Assembly (NCBI GenBank): GCA_012064385.1 | Contig: QRDG01001382.1 | Span: 62,001-126,000, forward strand | DNA length: 64,000 nt | Direction of reading: 5' to 3' | Source: Puccinellia tenuiflora | Taxonomy: Eukaryota > Streptophyta > Magnoliopsida > Poales > Poaceae | Part shown: piece by piece, positions 11,177-22,000 of the stretch | Numbering within the stretch: the first letter of the stretch is position 1 | Layout: every line of letters starts with the position of its first letter | Made by a program: the position numbers and the translations under genes | The notes under the pieces: model-generated | What the model saw: only the letters and a program-made list of their open reading frames with translations | What the model was told of the DNA's origin: nothing | The model's database searches: none

Positions 11177-11935
11177 CACTAGTAGGAAAAGGCTTGCCAC
11201 TGGCGAACCAAATTCTGCTACCGCTGGCGAACGGGTGGTTCGCCAGTGGTAATGCCACTGGCGAACCAGTTACATGTTCGCCAGCGGTAAGTACAATACC
11301 ACTGGCGAACAAGAACCTGTTCGTCAGTAATATATATTTCTGCTTTTAAAATAAAAGCATAAATGTATTACAACAATTTATATACAGCAAATTATATCAG
11401 CAGTATATATAGAATATTTGACAACCTGTACAATACACAATTTCCAAAACAGTATAACTAGAAAAAGTTGATCACAATCATAGTTCATCATATTATTACA
11501 TATCACTAGCTAATACATGAAGGTCTTAAACTAACGTCGACCGGTTCCTGAGCCGCGGGGTGCTGAGCCGCCGGCGCTGCGCATCCAAAGAGAAGGAACC
11601 CTCACAGGCTCATAGCTCACGTGAGGAGGAACCCTCTGAATAAACGATCACCTACTGTCATACTGCATATCAATAGATACACATAGCGACGGACGTGCTC
11701 ATCCTCCTCCTGATACAGCGACGTACCACCTCCTCGGGGGCCGGCTCCATCTGCACCGAGCGTGGCCCACGTGACTGCCACCACAGAAGATCCGGGTCGA
11801 CGACGTCACCCGGATTCCTCACCAAGCTGCGCGTCCCGGAAGGTAGCACCTCCCAGTGCCAGCCCGATGGAGGCCAGTCCCGCACATCGCCCCTTTGGTC
11901 CAACATGGACATCGTCGCCGAGAACACCTAAGTCA
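11177..11935. mobile_element. CACTA DNA transposon, one terminus
   Basis: The sequence starts with CACTAGTAGGAAAAGG, a CACTA-superfamily terminal inverted repeat. It is followed at once by many direct and inverted copies of a (A/G)CTGGCGAAC sub-terminal motif up to about 11330, the usual transposase-binding landscape of these elements. An AT-rich then GC-rich interior follows, with an unassigned minus-strand ORF (11670-11927) containing WWQSRGPRS. I could not find the opposite terminus ending in ...TAGTG, so the element is truncated or its right edge is unrecognised; the end given is arbitrary. Confidence 0.65.
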
Positions 11936-12358
11936 AAAACGCCTAAGTCAAAATTTTATTACAAAAGTAATATTAAAATTTATGAAATGCGAGAAGTTAA
12001 CAATGGAAAGCCTCATATATCATTGCCGTGCAAAACAAGGCAAAAAGAGTGTGTACAAGACCATGTATTAATACAAACACTCCAATTGTATATACTACAA
12101 GGCATTGTAGACACTCTCCTTGCCTTTACCATGGCATAGTTTAAATCATCGGCTTTGTCAATTCATAGAGAAGAAACAAAATGATTCGAGTTTATGCCTC
12201 ATACATAGATTGGACACACATTGATCAGGAACGGGGCAAGCGGACCAAGTAAGAGTATACATATATCATTTGTGCATATCGATCACAAGGTCCGCTAGCA
12301 CCTCCCTGAATCACATAGTGTGCCACAACATTTTAATCATCGGCATTCGGAAAGAGAG

Positions 12359-12700
12359 TGTCGTGGTATTGTCGAATCTAGCCGCGGCAGGGGTGCCATC
12401 GAGCTAGGTAGAGAGAGGGGTTTTGGAGACGTGGGGTGTTCCGGCGACGGGTTGACAAAGGGTTTACCCAGCTTCGGATCTCGCGACGGTGGCGAAACCC
12501 TACGTGCTGCTATAATTCACTATAAGGCAATATCGTCGAGTTACAGTGGATCGAGATTGAGAGCGTGCCCTAAGGCGTCCCGTAGTCCGGCTTATAAAGG
12601 CGTCCGGACCTAGGGCTTACAGGAGGAAACCTAACCGACTAAGTACAGAGTTCTACTCCAATCCGGCTTGGGCCCTGCCTTGTGGGCTAAGTCTTCCGCA
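12359..12700 (-). repeat. LTR-like fragment
   Basis: The block starts TGTCGTGGTATTGTCG and contains GGGTTTACCCAGCTTCGG and a GGCTTATAAAGGCG TATA-like element. This resembles grass gypsy LTRs such as the complete LTR at 17651-18714, which has TTACCCAGGTTCAGGG. No partner LTR or TSD is visible, so it is called a fragment, and the orientation is a guess by analogy. Confidence 0.4.
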
Positions 12701-12713
12701 AGAGTAGTTAGCA

Positions 12714-12790
12714 TAAAACTACCACATTACAGTTGAAATTTCGAAAAACTACCACTTTACGTTTCAATCGCAAAAAACTACCACATTTTG
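12714..12790. repeat. Three short direct repeats
   Basis: The motif AAAAACTACCACxTT recurs three times at a spacing of about 33 bp (AAAACTACCACATTACAG, AAAAACTACCACTTTACG, AAAAACTACCACATTTTG). It may be the edge of a small DNA transposon. The ambiguous base n at 12814 lies just downstream. From here to 13484 I see only AT-rich 3' flanking sequence of the invertase gene. Confidence 0.5.
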
Positions 12791-13484
12791 TTCCGTTTGT
12801 TGCAATGTGCACANTCAGGTAGTTGCATTTTTGGGAGTAGTCTACATGTTGTAATACTGCAATGGTTTGGCCCATATTCCGTTATTAACTAGACAATGTT
12901 CCTCTTCTTAATTAATAGATTGTGCAAATATTTTACCCCCGTTATTAAAAAAAAAACAATGTGGTCCAATGAAGCAGGTAGCGCAACTAATTAAAGCGCC
13001 GAAAGGCACACACGCTTAATTTGCTATGGTAACAAGATCAAAGATGGATCGAAACAACAATCCACATATCTCATCATACGTACTCCAGATTCAGAAATAA
13101 TATTTCCATTAAATTCATATACAATTGATCGACTGATGAGTAACATCATCATAGTTCTGGAGCACAGCAGGGATATCATCCATCCTGGCAATGTATAGTT
13201 ACACTTGGAAGGCAGGACACGTACAGAACAGGACAATGGTCCATCTGTAGCTAATTTCATCTATCTTATCAAAAACCCAAATACAAAACAAAAGAAAAAA
13301 CCAACAAAACAACAACATGATAATAGTGTAGCTAGTACTCCATCTCCTTCTGCATCCAAGAGAAGAGGAAGCCGCCGCCGCCGACCGATCCCGAATTTGG
13401 GGATCGATCAATCAATAATTATGTATGTATGGTAGTAGGTGATTATCGTTACCATCCATCCACGCCATCCATGGGTGACGATAA

Positions 13485-14175
13485 CTACAAGTCCTCGGCC
13501 AGGAATATCTGGTTGTAGGACGAGTCCATCTCGTGCACGACGAGCCTCTCCACGGTGACGGTGCCGCTGGTTGGCGTTGTTGAACAGGTAGACTCCCGCG
13601 TTGGCGTAGATGGCCTCCGTCGGGTACACCCTCGACGTCGCCGTCGACCTCCCACCCATCGCAAAGCTCTCCACGATCGAGTGGTCGACCAGCACCCTGA
13701 CAGAAAAGGCCTCACCGTCTAGAACCGGCACGGTGTATCCCACCACCCGCTTCACTACATCCTTGGCCCGCGATGACCGTGACTCGTCTTGGCAAAAGTG
13801 GGTCTGAAGGGCTCCATCGAGGCCCCTGGAAACATAGAAGTACACCGCCGTCTGCTCCTCCTTGCCGTCAGCGAGGACGAGGAGGCCAAAGGGACCGAGC
13901 GCGCCACGGTTGGCTGAGCCGCCACTGGTGCTGCAGTTGTAGGTGACGTCGGCCTCGTTGAGGGCTGCAATGGCTGAGTGGTCGAGGCGGAAGGCGGCCT
14001 CGATGTCGAGCTGGGTGGGTGGCACGGCGGAGCGGGAGGGGGAAGACGCTGCCGTGGTCGATGGTGACACCGCGAGGTCGGTGGAGTTGATGCGGAGGGT
14101 CTCGATCTCCTCCACAGGCCATTGGATGAGGTTGGCCCGGGTCTTCTCGTCGAGATCCACCGTCCTTGGGATCCC
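13485..14175 (-). other. Invertase exon 4 (C-terminal beta-sandwich)
   Basis: It begins GIPRTVDLDEKTRANLIQWP after TTTGCGTGCAG. It contains LGPFGLLVLADG and VDHSIVESFAMGGR, both typical of GH32 C-terminal domains. A missing G near 14071 and a 4-bp duplication near 14015 compensate each other; an extra base near 13572 shifts the last 30 codons. The stop is TAG at 13485-13487 in the corrected frame. Confidence 0.85.
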
Positions 14176-15245
14176 CTGCACGCAAACATCAACGATTAAT
14201 TTCCAAGTTCAATAATTCTACAAGCAAGATAGGTTCAACGGTGGACCATGCATGCATTATGCATGCTTGCACATCACCAAACAAACTTGGAAAACTTAAA
14301 AACATCGACAAATAAAAAATGGCTTCACATAGTAAAGAATTATAAAACGTCGATTGGATTGCTTGCTGAGTCTGCTCCACGTTTAGACGACCAAGTAAAT
14401 AACTTATGGCAGCAGACAGTTGATCGCATCCAAGACGAAAGGGAGAAGAAAGTTCATATTTGGTGGTTAGCCGGGACGGACAACTAATCGGCCGTTGTCC
14501 CAATCATAACGGTCAACACCAAAAACCATTTATCCGTTTATTTAGGCACCCACATCCACATGGTTCCACGTGGGATCGACGTGGCGTGCACATGTGGTGT
14601 GTCTAGGACATATGACAGTTGGGCTGCATTGAAAAGGGACACTTGATCTTTCTGCACCCATTGACATTAACGCTTGGAAGAGCAGGGGATGTTTTGAAAC
14701 TGATCAAAGAAAGAGTAGTCTTGAAAGTCAGCTGAACAATATCAACTGAAAAGTAATCAGTTAAGCATCTCTCTCGCACGCACGAGGATTTAAAAAGGGC
14801 TATGTTGTACAACTAGCGTGGGAAGGAATCGTGTGTTTTCAACTTTGCATAGCTTGGTCAACTGACAACTGGTATATGCATGTATATGCATGTGTTGGGA
14901 TTATAGCTAAGGATTAAACAGAACATGCTTGCACGTTTTGGTATCCCAGTTGGGGGCCGACCGACCATGTATGTATATATATATTTGTCATCTTAAATGT
15001 GAAGCGAGATTTCAATCTTCAGAACAGCGAAATAGCTAGCGACACCGACATGCAACCTATAGCCAGGTAAGGTAGTGGTTTGAGATATAGCTAGCTATAT
15101 CACGTGTGCCACGCGATAGGTGGTTAAACGAGAAAGAAACGTGAAACGGCGAGATTGCGACACAAAATTAGCATGCCGATCAATGAAGGATGCACGGATA
15201 ATTAACAATGGTGGAAAACGCTGGATGGATGGAATGGATGCGTAC

Positions 15246-16098
15246 CATGAGGGACGCCCAGCCCTTGGCGACGTCGGCGCGCTCGGAGTCGGTCTCGCCG
15301 ATCCAGCCCCAGAGCACGCGGCGGTTCTTGGCCGGGTCGTAGAAGGTCTTGGAGGCGTAGAACTTGCCCCAGTCGTACTGAGGCCGATGCCGAGGTCCGC
15401 CTCCGGGTCCTGCGGCGTCACGTGTTGGCCGCCGCGTCGTACCTCCCCAGCGCGTAGTAGTCGTGCCGGTCGTCGTCGCTGCTCTCCTTGATCACGTACA
15501 GCGCCTCCTCCCGGAGGAGGACGAGTGCCGGCCGCCGCCGACGGGGTAGAAGTCGATGCACTCCCACATGCCGGTGCCCTCGACGCGGTGGAGGTGGCCC
15601 GGGATGAGCTCGTAGTTGACAAAGTCCTTTGTCTTGTACACCATGGCGATGCCGGCATGGCCATTGTCGTCCTTGGACCCGATGACGGTGCGCCATGTGT
15701 GATCGGACTCGTCGAACCAGGCGGTGGTCGGGTTCGCGGAAGTCCTTGTCGCCGATGCCGGGCGGCGGGAGGAGGACGGGGTTGGCCGGGTGCTTGGTCC
15801 AGTTGCGGAGGAGGGAGTCGTTGGGGTCCTCCGGCACGGCGAGGCACTGCACCTGGACGGAGCCGTTGGTGGAGCCGGTGTAGAGCATGTTGAGGGAGCC
15901 GTCGGGGAAGACGGTGGCGGAGCCGGTCCAGACGCCGTTGATGTCGTACCACTGGTCGGGCACCATGGCCAGCGGGAGGTGGCGCCAGTGGATGAGGTCG
16001 CGCGACACGGCGTGGGCCCCATGCGATGTTCCCCCACACCGCCCCCTCCGGGTTGTACTGGTAGAACAGGTGGTACCAGCCGCGGTAGAACACCGGAC
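15246..16098 (-). other. Invertase exon 3 (catalytic propeller)
   Basis: It begins GPVFYRGWYHLFYQYNPEG and ends GWASLM before GTACGC. It carries the WTGSAT, RDP and MWECIDFYP boxes. Five indels fall here; the one at about 15734 adds an A inside the RDP codon run. The region continues open between indels with no unrelated stop codon. Confidence 0.85.
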
Positions 16099-16511
16099 CT
16101 GCAGATCGATGCAAATACGTACGGCCGGTGTCAAATATACGTACAAATATACGTGTATTCCATATATACTCGAATTAATTAATTGATGATTAATTAGGTG
16201 GATATGTACTAGGCGCTGCTGGTGCTGGCAAATTAAGGAGGATAATCATGCGCGATGCCATTAATCCTGTGGACCCATGGAAACAGGGCCGAGTTTGAAT
16301 ATGTACACACGCGCTATATAGATCTCTCTATCCATCCATCCATCTCCACCGGTTTTATTTCTACCAGCTGATGGCGCGTGTGTTATGGAAATTCAGTCAA
16401 ATGGATTTGCTAGATCCATGCATGCGTTTCCGCGACAAGAGGCGATCGAGCAAGCGGTAAGAGATTAAGAACAAGAATATTCCAATGGCGGGTGAATGGA
16501 TCGGTACGAAC

Positions 16512-16520
16512 CGTTGGGAT
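16512..16520 (-). other. Invertase 9-nt mini-exon (DPN)
   Basis: ATCCCAACG on the minus strand is preceded by ATGCATGCAG and followed by GTTCGT. With the last G of exon 1 and the first G of exon 3 it reads N-D-P-N-G, the catalytic sucrose-binding box. This tiny exon is a hallmark of plant acid invertase genes, and both splice sites are intact here. Confidence 0.9.
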
Positions 16521-16717
16521 CTGCATGCATGACCATCGCCGGAGCAGGAAGAAGACCGCCAGCACCACCAGCAGCAGCAGCAAACAGAGAGCAAATTAAA
16601 CGTCCGTTTCCCGATCAGATTAACAATGCGATAGAAAATGGAAGGAATTCGAATCTGTATGAATCGAATGGGAATTAGAATTGGAAGGGGCAATTAATGG
16701 ATGGATGGATTGCGTAC

Positions 16718-17128
16718 CGTTCATCCAGTTCTTCTCGGGCTGGAAATGGAACCCGGTGCGCTGCCACTGCAGCATCGCGTTGCTCCACGGGAACCCGTCG
16801 GCGTCGGCGCCCGCACGGAGGAACCCCATCTCGTCCGCCGCCCCGGACGTCTTCTCCGACACGCCGGCGTCCTTGCCCTGCTCCTCGCCGTCTCCGACAG
16901 CGCCGGCATGGCGGCCACGTCCACGGCGACCCTGTCGACCCTGGACCCGGCGAGCGCGCTGGCCACCACGAGCACCACCAGGGCCGACGCGGCAAGTACG
17001 GCGGCGCACGCGCGCCACCTCACGCCGCCAACGCTCCGGCGGTCGTCACGGGCCTCGTCGGAGGAGCTGGGCAGAGGCTCGTACGTGTACGGCAGCGCCG
17101 GCGTGCCGGCAATGGCTCGGGGCTCCAT
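16718..17128 (-). other. Invertase exon 1
   Basis: It starts at the ATG of MEPRAIAGTPALPYTYEPLP and ends ...WMN plus one base, before GTACGC. The reading frame changes near 16890, between MPALSE and EEQGKDAGVSEK. Confidence 0.85.
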
Positions 17129-17210
17129 TGATGACGATGATTACGGGAAATTTTTGGTAGATTCCGATGGGTGGATGGATTGGATGTGGCTTCGCGGGCG
17201 AGCGAGCGCA

Positions 17211-17219
17211 ATTTATAGA
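17211..17219 (-). promoter_or_regulatory. TATA box of the invertase gene
   Basis: CTATAAATT on the minus strand lies about 85 bp upstream of the ATG. This fits a transcription start around 17185 and a short leader. It suggests that the promoter has not decayed. Confidence 0.65.
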
Positions 17220-17220
17220 T

Positions 17221-17645
17221 TGGGCGGGGAGCAAAAATGGCAAGGAGCGGGAGGCAAGCGCGTGCGTAGGTATCGGTGACTGGCCTGTGGGCTCCACGGT
17301 CAGCGAGGTGTAGCTAACATGGACATTGACCCAACGAGATCGGTCGATCCTCTCTTGCCCACACCCATCCTATATTTTTCCTTTTACTTCCATTTTTTCC
17401 TGCCTGACTAACGGGCGGTCTCATATAAGTTCCTTATTATAGATTGTCCAATGAATTGGTCGATAATGTTGCCCTCTGTGTTTATTAACCGTGGCACACC
17501 CACTATCGGTGCTCTTAATCCAAAACTAGTTGCCACTCTATAGGCGGTCGACCACTGCCACTTAATCCAAAGATCCCGAGAGAATTCACAACTAGGAAGA
17601 ACCCTAGAGTCTGCAGAAGATGCCACCTAAAGACCGAATAAGTCG
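17221..17645. other. Remaining invertase upstream region
   Basis: Only about 430 bp separates the invertase TATA box from the retrotransposon to the right. The part beyond 17400 looks repeat-derived (GCCACTCTATAGGCGGTCGACC and similar blocks; a CACTATCGG at 17500 hints at a DNA transposon edge), but I cannot assign it. Confidence 0.35.
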
Positions 17646-17650
17646 AAGAC

Positions 17651-18714
17651 TGTCGGAGATTGTCCACAGGAACTAGGGGTGTCTCCAAGGTATCGTGTAA
17701 GGGGCTGAACACGGAGTCAAACAATCCACAACGTGCTCCGGCGACGGTGCTCGTCAGGCTCGCTGCGGACGACACTGCAGAGATTGACACAAGGTCTTAC
17801 CCAGGTTCAGGGCCCTCTTGTGTAGGTAAATCCCATACGTCCTGCTTCTATATATTGCACTGCTTGGAGAGTTTACAGTACAAGGAGAGCTTGTCGAGCT
17901 CGAGGTGGCTAACAATGGCTACTTGCTAGTCTTTAGATTTAGGGTTTTTGGGTAGGCTCCTAGACTCCAAGAACCGAACCCTTTGCTTGGGCGTGCTCCT
18001 CCTCCTTTATAGGTGCCCTGGGCCTCGTCTGCCCAAACATTTGGGCGGGAAGGGCTACCACATGGCGATGAAGGAGGAGGCGCGGTGCACCGTAAAGGTG
18101 AGGTCTACCATAAAGGTAAAGCTCGTGGACGCGGTCCACGGCAGGGGAACGGCGTCACCAAAGCTGAAAAGGGGCACCGACCAGCTGGACAGTGGGCTGG
18201 CGCTTGCCGAGGTGGGAGGTGACCCACGGTGACGTCGTTCTTGGAGCGTAGCTGCAGACTGTTCCCTTGTCACCAAAGAGGCAATACTCGTTGTCCGCTT
18301 TGCTTGGCTCCGCTTTGTTGACTGCTTTATACATGGAAACGGCAACTGCGGCGTTGTCGTCATCGCGCGTAGGCACGCGCGTCACTCTGCACATGGCGCA
18401 GAGCCCATGTGCGCTCTGCCGTGGGGGCAGAGATGGCTTCACGAGGAAGGCGCTTTGCGAGGCGAAAGCCTCGCCAAGCCCTTCAGCTTGGTCCTTAGCA
18501 GAATTGCGGGCGGCGTCGAAGACGCCTTGTCGAGGGGCGATCCCTCGCCAAGGAAAAGAAACCCTTGGCGAGGAGAAAAAACCCTTCGCGAGGGGAGAAA
18601 TCCTCGCGAAGCTCGCCAGGCTTGGAGAACCTGGTCCTTAGCGAAAATCATCCAAAGAATCTTGTGGGCCCTGGCAGGCCGGCCCGTGGTACCCTGGTTT
18701 CCACTGTGCCGACA
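17651..18714 (-). repeat. 3' LTR of the 17.6-27 kb element
   Basis: It runs TG...CA on both edges (plus strand TGTCGGAGATTG...CTGTGCCGACA) and pairs with 25981-27044. A minus-strand TATA box (CTATAAAGG, plus 18004-18012) indicates transcription leftward, towards the invertase gene. Confidence 0.95.
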
Positions 18715-18730
18715 GTAGCCCCCGGGCCCG
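18715..18730 (-). other. Polypurine tract
   Basis: On the minus strand, CGGGCCCGGGGGCTAC directly precedes the 3' LTR. It is G-rich and in the position required for plus-strand priming. Confidence 0.6.
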
Positions 18731-19006
18731 CGATGGGCACGCCGAGGCCCATGACGAAGGCGAAGCGTCGAGGGGCCAAAGACGCCTGGCAGGGCCGCGA
18801 CACGTGTCACGCAGCGGTTGCACCCGCGGCCACGACCTCCTCGGCTCCAACGGGCGACGTGGTGGGGCCCGCCACGACTCGAGTACTGGTCAATAAAGCC
18901 TGGGCGCGCAGGCGGCGCCCATTACTTCTCACATAACTTCTCCCCACGCCTCCAATCTCTCCAGAGCGCTCCAACTCCAGAGTACTCCTCTTCTTCTCCG
19001 GCGACC

Positions 19007-22000
19007 ATGGCCCCCAAGAGAGCAGCTGCCGACTTGAAGGGCAAGGCCACAGCGCAGGCGAGCACGTCTGCAGCGATGGCGCGGGCGGGCACGTCCGCGG
19101 CGATGGCGCGCGCCGCTGCTCTCGAGGGAGCACTGCCGCGGACGCGTGTTACCGCGGCGACGATAGCGACAGTGCGCCATCTGGCGGCGGCGCGAACCAA
19201 CGAGCACGGCGCCACCGAAATGAGGCCGGCCGGTAGCAGGCTCACCGACACCTTCTACCCCATCTTCCTTCATACTCTCTACGCCGGCCTGGTACCGCCA
19301 TTCTCCGACTTCCTCCTGGCGATCTTGGAAGTGTACCAGATCCAATTGCTCCATCTTCATCCCAACTCCATCCTCATCCTTGCCATCTTCGCCCACCTCT
19401 GTGAGGCCTACCTCGGCATCCGTCCCTCGGTGGCACTCTTCCGCAGCTTCTATTCCCTTCAGAACTCCGCCAAGGGCGAGCGGCTTGGATGCGTCTCCTT
19501 CCGCATCGCCGACGCAGGAGCGATAACTACATCCCCATCGCCTGGTGCGGCGAGGACGCCGTCATCAAGGTGACGAAGAAAGTCGACAAGTTCCGCGAGA
19601 AGTGGCTCTTCGTCGACGCCAAGGCCACACACCCTCTCCTGGAGGCGCCCGAGGGGCCGCCGAGGAAGTGGGCGCGCTGGGCGAGCGCGGACTTCAGGGG
19701 CTCGAGGCTTGACGCAGTGTACGGGTACATCCGTCACATCCGCGAGGCAGGGGTCACCGGCCAGATGGTGGCAAAGGACTTCACCAGGCGCCGCATCGCT
19801 CCCCTCCAACAGCACGCCGAGCCGGTGTGGCGGTACGACGGCAAGACGGACGCAATGCGGCTAAGTAGGGACGGCTTCGAGCCTGATGTACTTTGCCAGA
19901 TCATGGGCGTTCTCTTCACGATGTCGGAGATCCCGCCCGCCAAGAAGGAGGCGGCCAAGCCGCTCATTGTCTTCGCCGAGGAGAGCATCGAGGAGCAGCG
20001 CGCGCGCATGCCCACGTTCGACGAGTGGGGGATTGTGCCCGCGGGGCACAGCGGGCCTCGCCCTAACCCGTGGGCGGCGGAGCCGGAGTACATGGATGAG
20101 GCTCCTGAGGCTGAGGAGGCCGAGTCCGCCGAGGAGGAGGCCTCGAGAAGCGAGGACCCCCTTGGCGAGGACGAGGCTTCGAGGGGCGCTGACCCCGTTG
20201 GCGAGGGCGCCGGCTCCTCGAGGAGCGCCCACGCCGAGGTGGACCTCCAGGTGCTCTCCTCCGGCGACGAGGAGGACGCCTTCCGCATCGTCCGCTCCCA
20301 GCGCGCCGAGGAGGAGGAGGAGACGAGCGGCGGCGGAAGAGGGCGCTGCGAGCCCCGCTCCAAGGCCGTCCACGACGGGAGGGCAGCAACCGCGGGAGCC
20401 ATCCCTCGCGCGGAGACAGGAGCGGCCCGGGAGGAGGCCGGAGCAAGCCTCACCCAGCCTCCCAAGGCGAAGAAGAGGGTGTGGGTGATGGCCGGCGAGT
20501 AAGCCCACGACTTCTCTTTCTCCTTCAATATTTCGCTTCGAGAATTCCCCCCTTTGAAGGATTTTCGACTTGTCTTCCTTTCAGGCAGCCCGCGGAGCCA
20601 AAGAGGCGGCGGCTCGGCGGGGCTGGAGAGACCACCAGCGTCGCCGCGGAGACGCCTGCGGCTGGCGAGCCGCAGCAGGCAGGTGTTCCTCCCGCGGTCG
20701 AGCACCGCGCGGGGACGGTGGTGGCCGAGGAGAGCGTGGCGTCGCCGATTCGGGCGGCGACTCCTCCAGCGGCGGAGCACCGCGTGGAGGAGGAGACCGT
20801 AGAGGCGGCGCCGTCGCCAACCAGGGCGGCGACTCCTCCAGTCCAGCAGGAGACGGAGGAGGAAACCGTGGACGAGGACATCGTCGCGGAGCCGCCTCCA
20901 GAGGAGGAGGCCTCCTCAAGAAGGGCTGACGCGCCCGAGGCCGCGGCGGACGCGGCCGTTGCGGAGGGGGCCGGAGGCGCCCCTGTGGAGCAGGAGGCGG
21001 TGGCGACGCCGGAGCCCACTGGTGCTGAAGCTGAGCGCAAGAAGGCGCCCAGCCCTCAGAGGGCAACCGAGGCGAGCGCCGAAGAAGGCGCCCCCACAAG
21101 CCCGCGGGTCGCACCAGAGGCGGTCGTGGGTCCGAGGCAGGACCTGGGCGCCTCGACGAGGATCGAGGGAACCGCACCCAGCAGCAGCGTGGGAGTCTCC
21201 TTGGCGCTGCAAGCGCCGCATCGTCAAGCAGCCCATCGCCGGATCGTCCTCAACCGGGCGCGGTGAGCGCTCGACGGGCTGGAGGAGCAGCTCGCCAAGG
21301 AAGAGGACGCCCTGGCGGAGGAAAGGGCAAGGCTCGGCGAAGCCTGGATTCTTCTCCACGAGAGGGTGGAGATGTGCCGTCGGCAGGACGCGTCGGCAAA
21401 GGCGGCTCGCGAGGAAGCGATCCGCTTCGCCAAAGAGACCCGCGACAGCGTCAAGCGGGAGGAGCAGGAGGTGATGGAGGAGCTCGACGCTGCCAGGGAA
21501 GCGCTCGAGGTGGAAACCACCTCCAAGCATGACGAGCTAGCGGCCGCGAAGCAGAAGTTCGCCGCCGACTCCGAGGCCGCCAAGGCCAGCCTGAATGAGC
21601 TCCGCGAGCAGCTGGATGCCCGCGAGGGGCAGCTGGCGCCTCGCGAGGCCGAGCTGAAACGGCGCGAGGAAGAGCTCGCCCTCCAGGAGAAGGAGCTGCA
21701 GCGGCGCGAGGAGCAGGTCCAGCTGCTTGTGAAGGACCAGGCCACCCGCGAGGGGCAGCTGGAGGAGCGTGAGGGTCGGGTAGCCGTCGACGAGGCCAAC
21801 CTTGCGGCGGAGCAGAAGAGGCCGACCTCAAGGTCAAACTCGTCCGCGAAAGCCTCTCCAAAGAGTATGACGAGAAGGTCGCGAAGCACGAGGACCGCCT
21901 CAAGACCAAGCGCAAGGAGCTCGAGAAGCGCATCAAGGAGCTTGAGCAGGAGGAAAAGCGGTTGACCTCTTGCCTCGAGGTCTCTCGGGAGGCCCAGGCG

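Larger units (their letters stand above)
13485..17128 (-). pseudogene. Vacuolar acid invertase (GH32), frame broken by indels
   Basis: A vacuolar beta-fructofuranosidase hydrolyses sucrose to glucose and fructose. There are four exons: 17128-16718, the 9-nt mini-exon 16520-16512, 16098-15246 and 14175-13485, all with GT/AG borders. The N-terminus has a cytosolic stretch, then a membrane anchor (AAVLAASALVVLVVASALAG), as in vacuolar enzymes. Next come FPWSNAMLQWQRTGFHFQP and WMN-DPN-G (nucleophile Asp in the mini-exon), WTGSAT, an R-D-P motif, MWECIDFYP (acid/base Glu) and, in exon 4, the GH32 beta-sandwich domain ending VHEMDSSYNQIF. WMNDPNG favours invertase over fructosyltransferase, where Y replaces W, but the clade is shared. 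About nine indels break the frame, at roughly 16890, 16018, 15734, 15510, 15421, 15380, 14071, 14015 and 13572; almost all are single bases at homopolymers. Between them the protein is highly conserved, so base-calling error is as likely as a recent pseudogene. The total coding length of about 650 codons fits the family. Confidence 0.85.

Noticed and set aside
13485..17128. Assignment as a fructosyltransferase (1-SST or 6-SFT)
   Set aside because: Overall similarity is high because grass fructosyltransferases derive from vacuolar invertases. However, the box reads WMNDPNG and WTGSAT, the invertase form, rather than the Y-containing variants of fructosyltransferases. Not fully excluded.
15120..17279. 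Several plus-strand ORFs of 100-190 aa across the invertase
   Set aside because: GC-rich shadows; the minus strand carries all GH32 motifs and splice sites.
17500..17645. CACTATCGG as a second CACTA terminus
   Set aside because: No sub-terminal repeat array, partner end or 3-bp duplication could be found; five matching bases are expected by chance.
19734..20780. 348-aa minus-strand ORF and other long minus-strand frames over 19.7-21.9 kb
   Set aside because: These are GC-rich antisense shadows of the spliced plus-strand gene. They are Ser/Arg/Ala low complexity with no motif, and the plus strand has splice signals and coiled-coil heptads.
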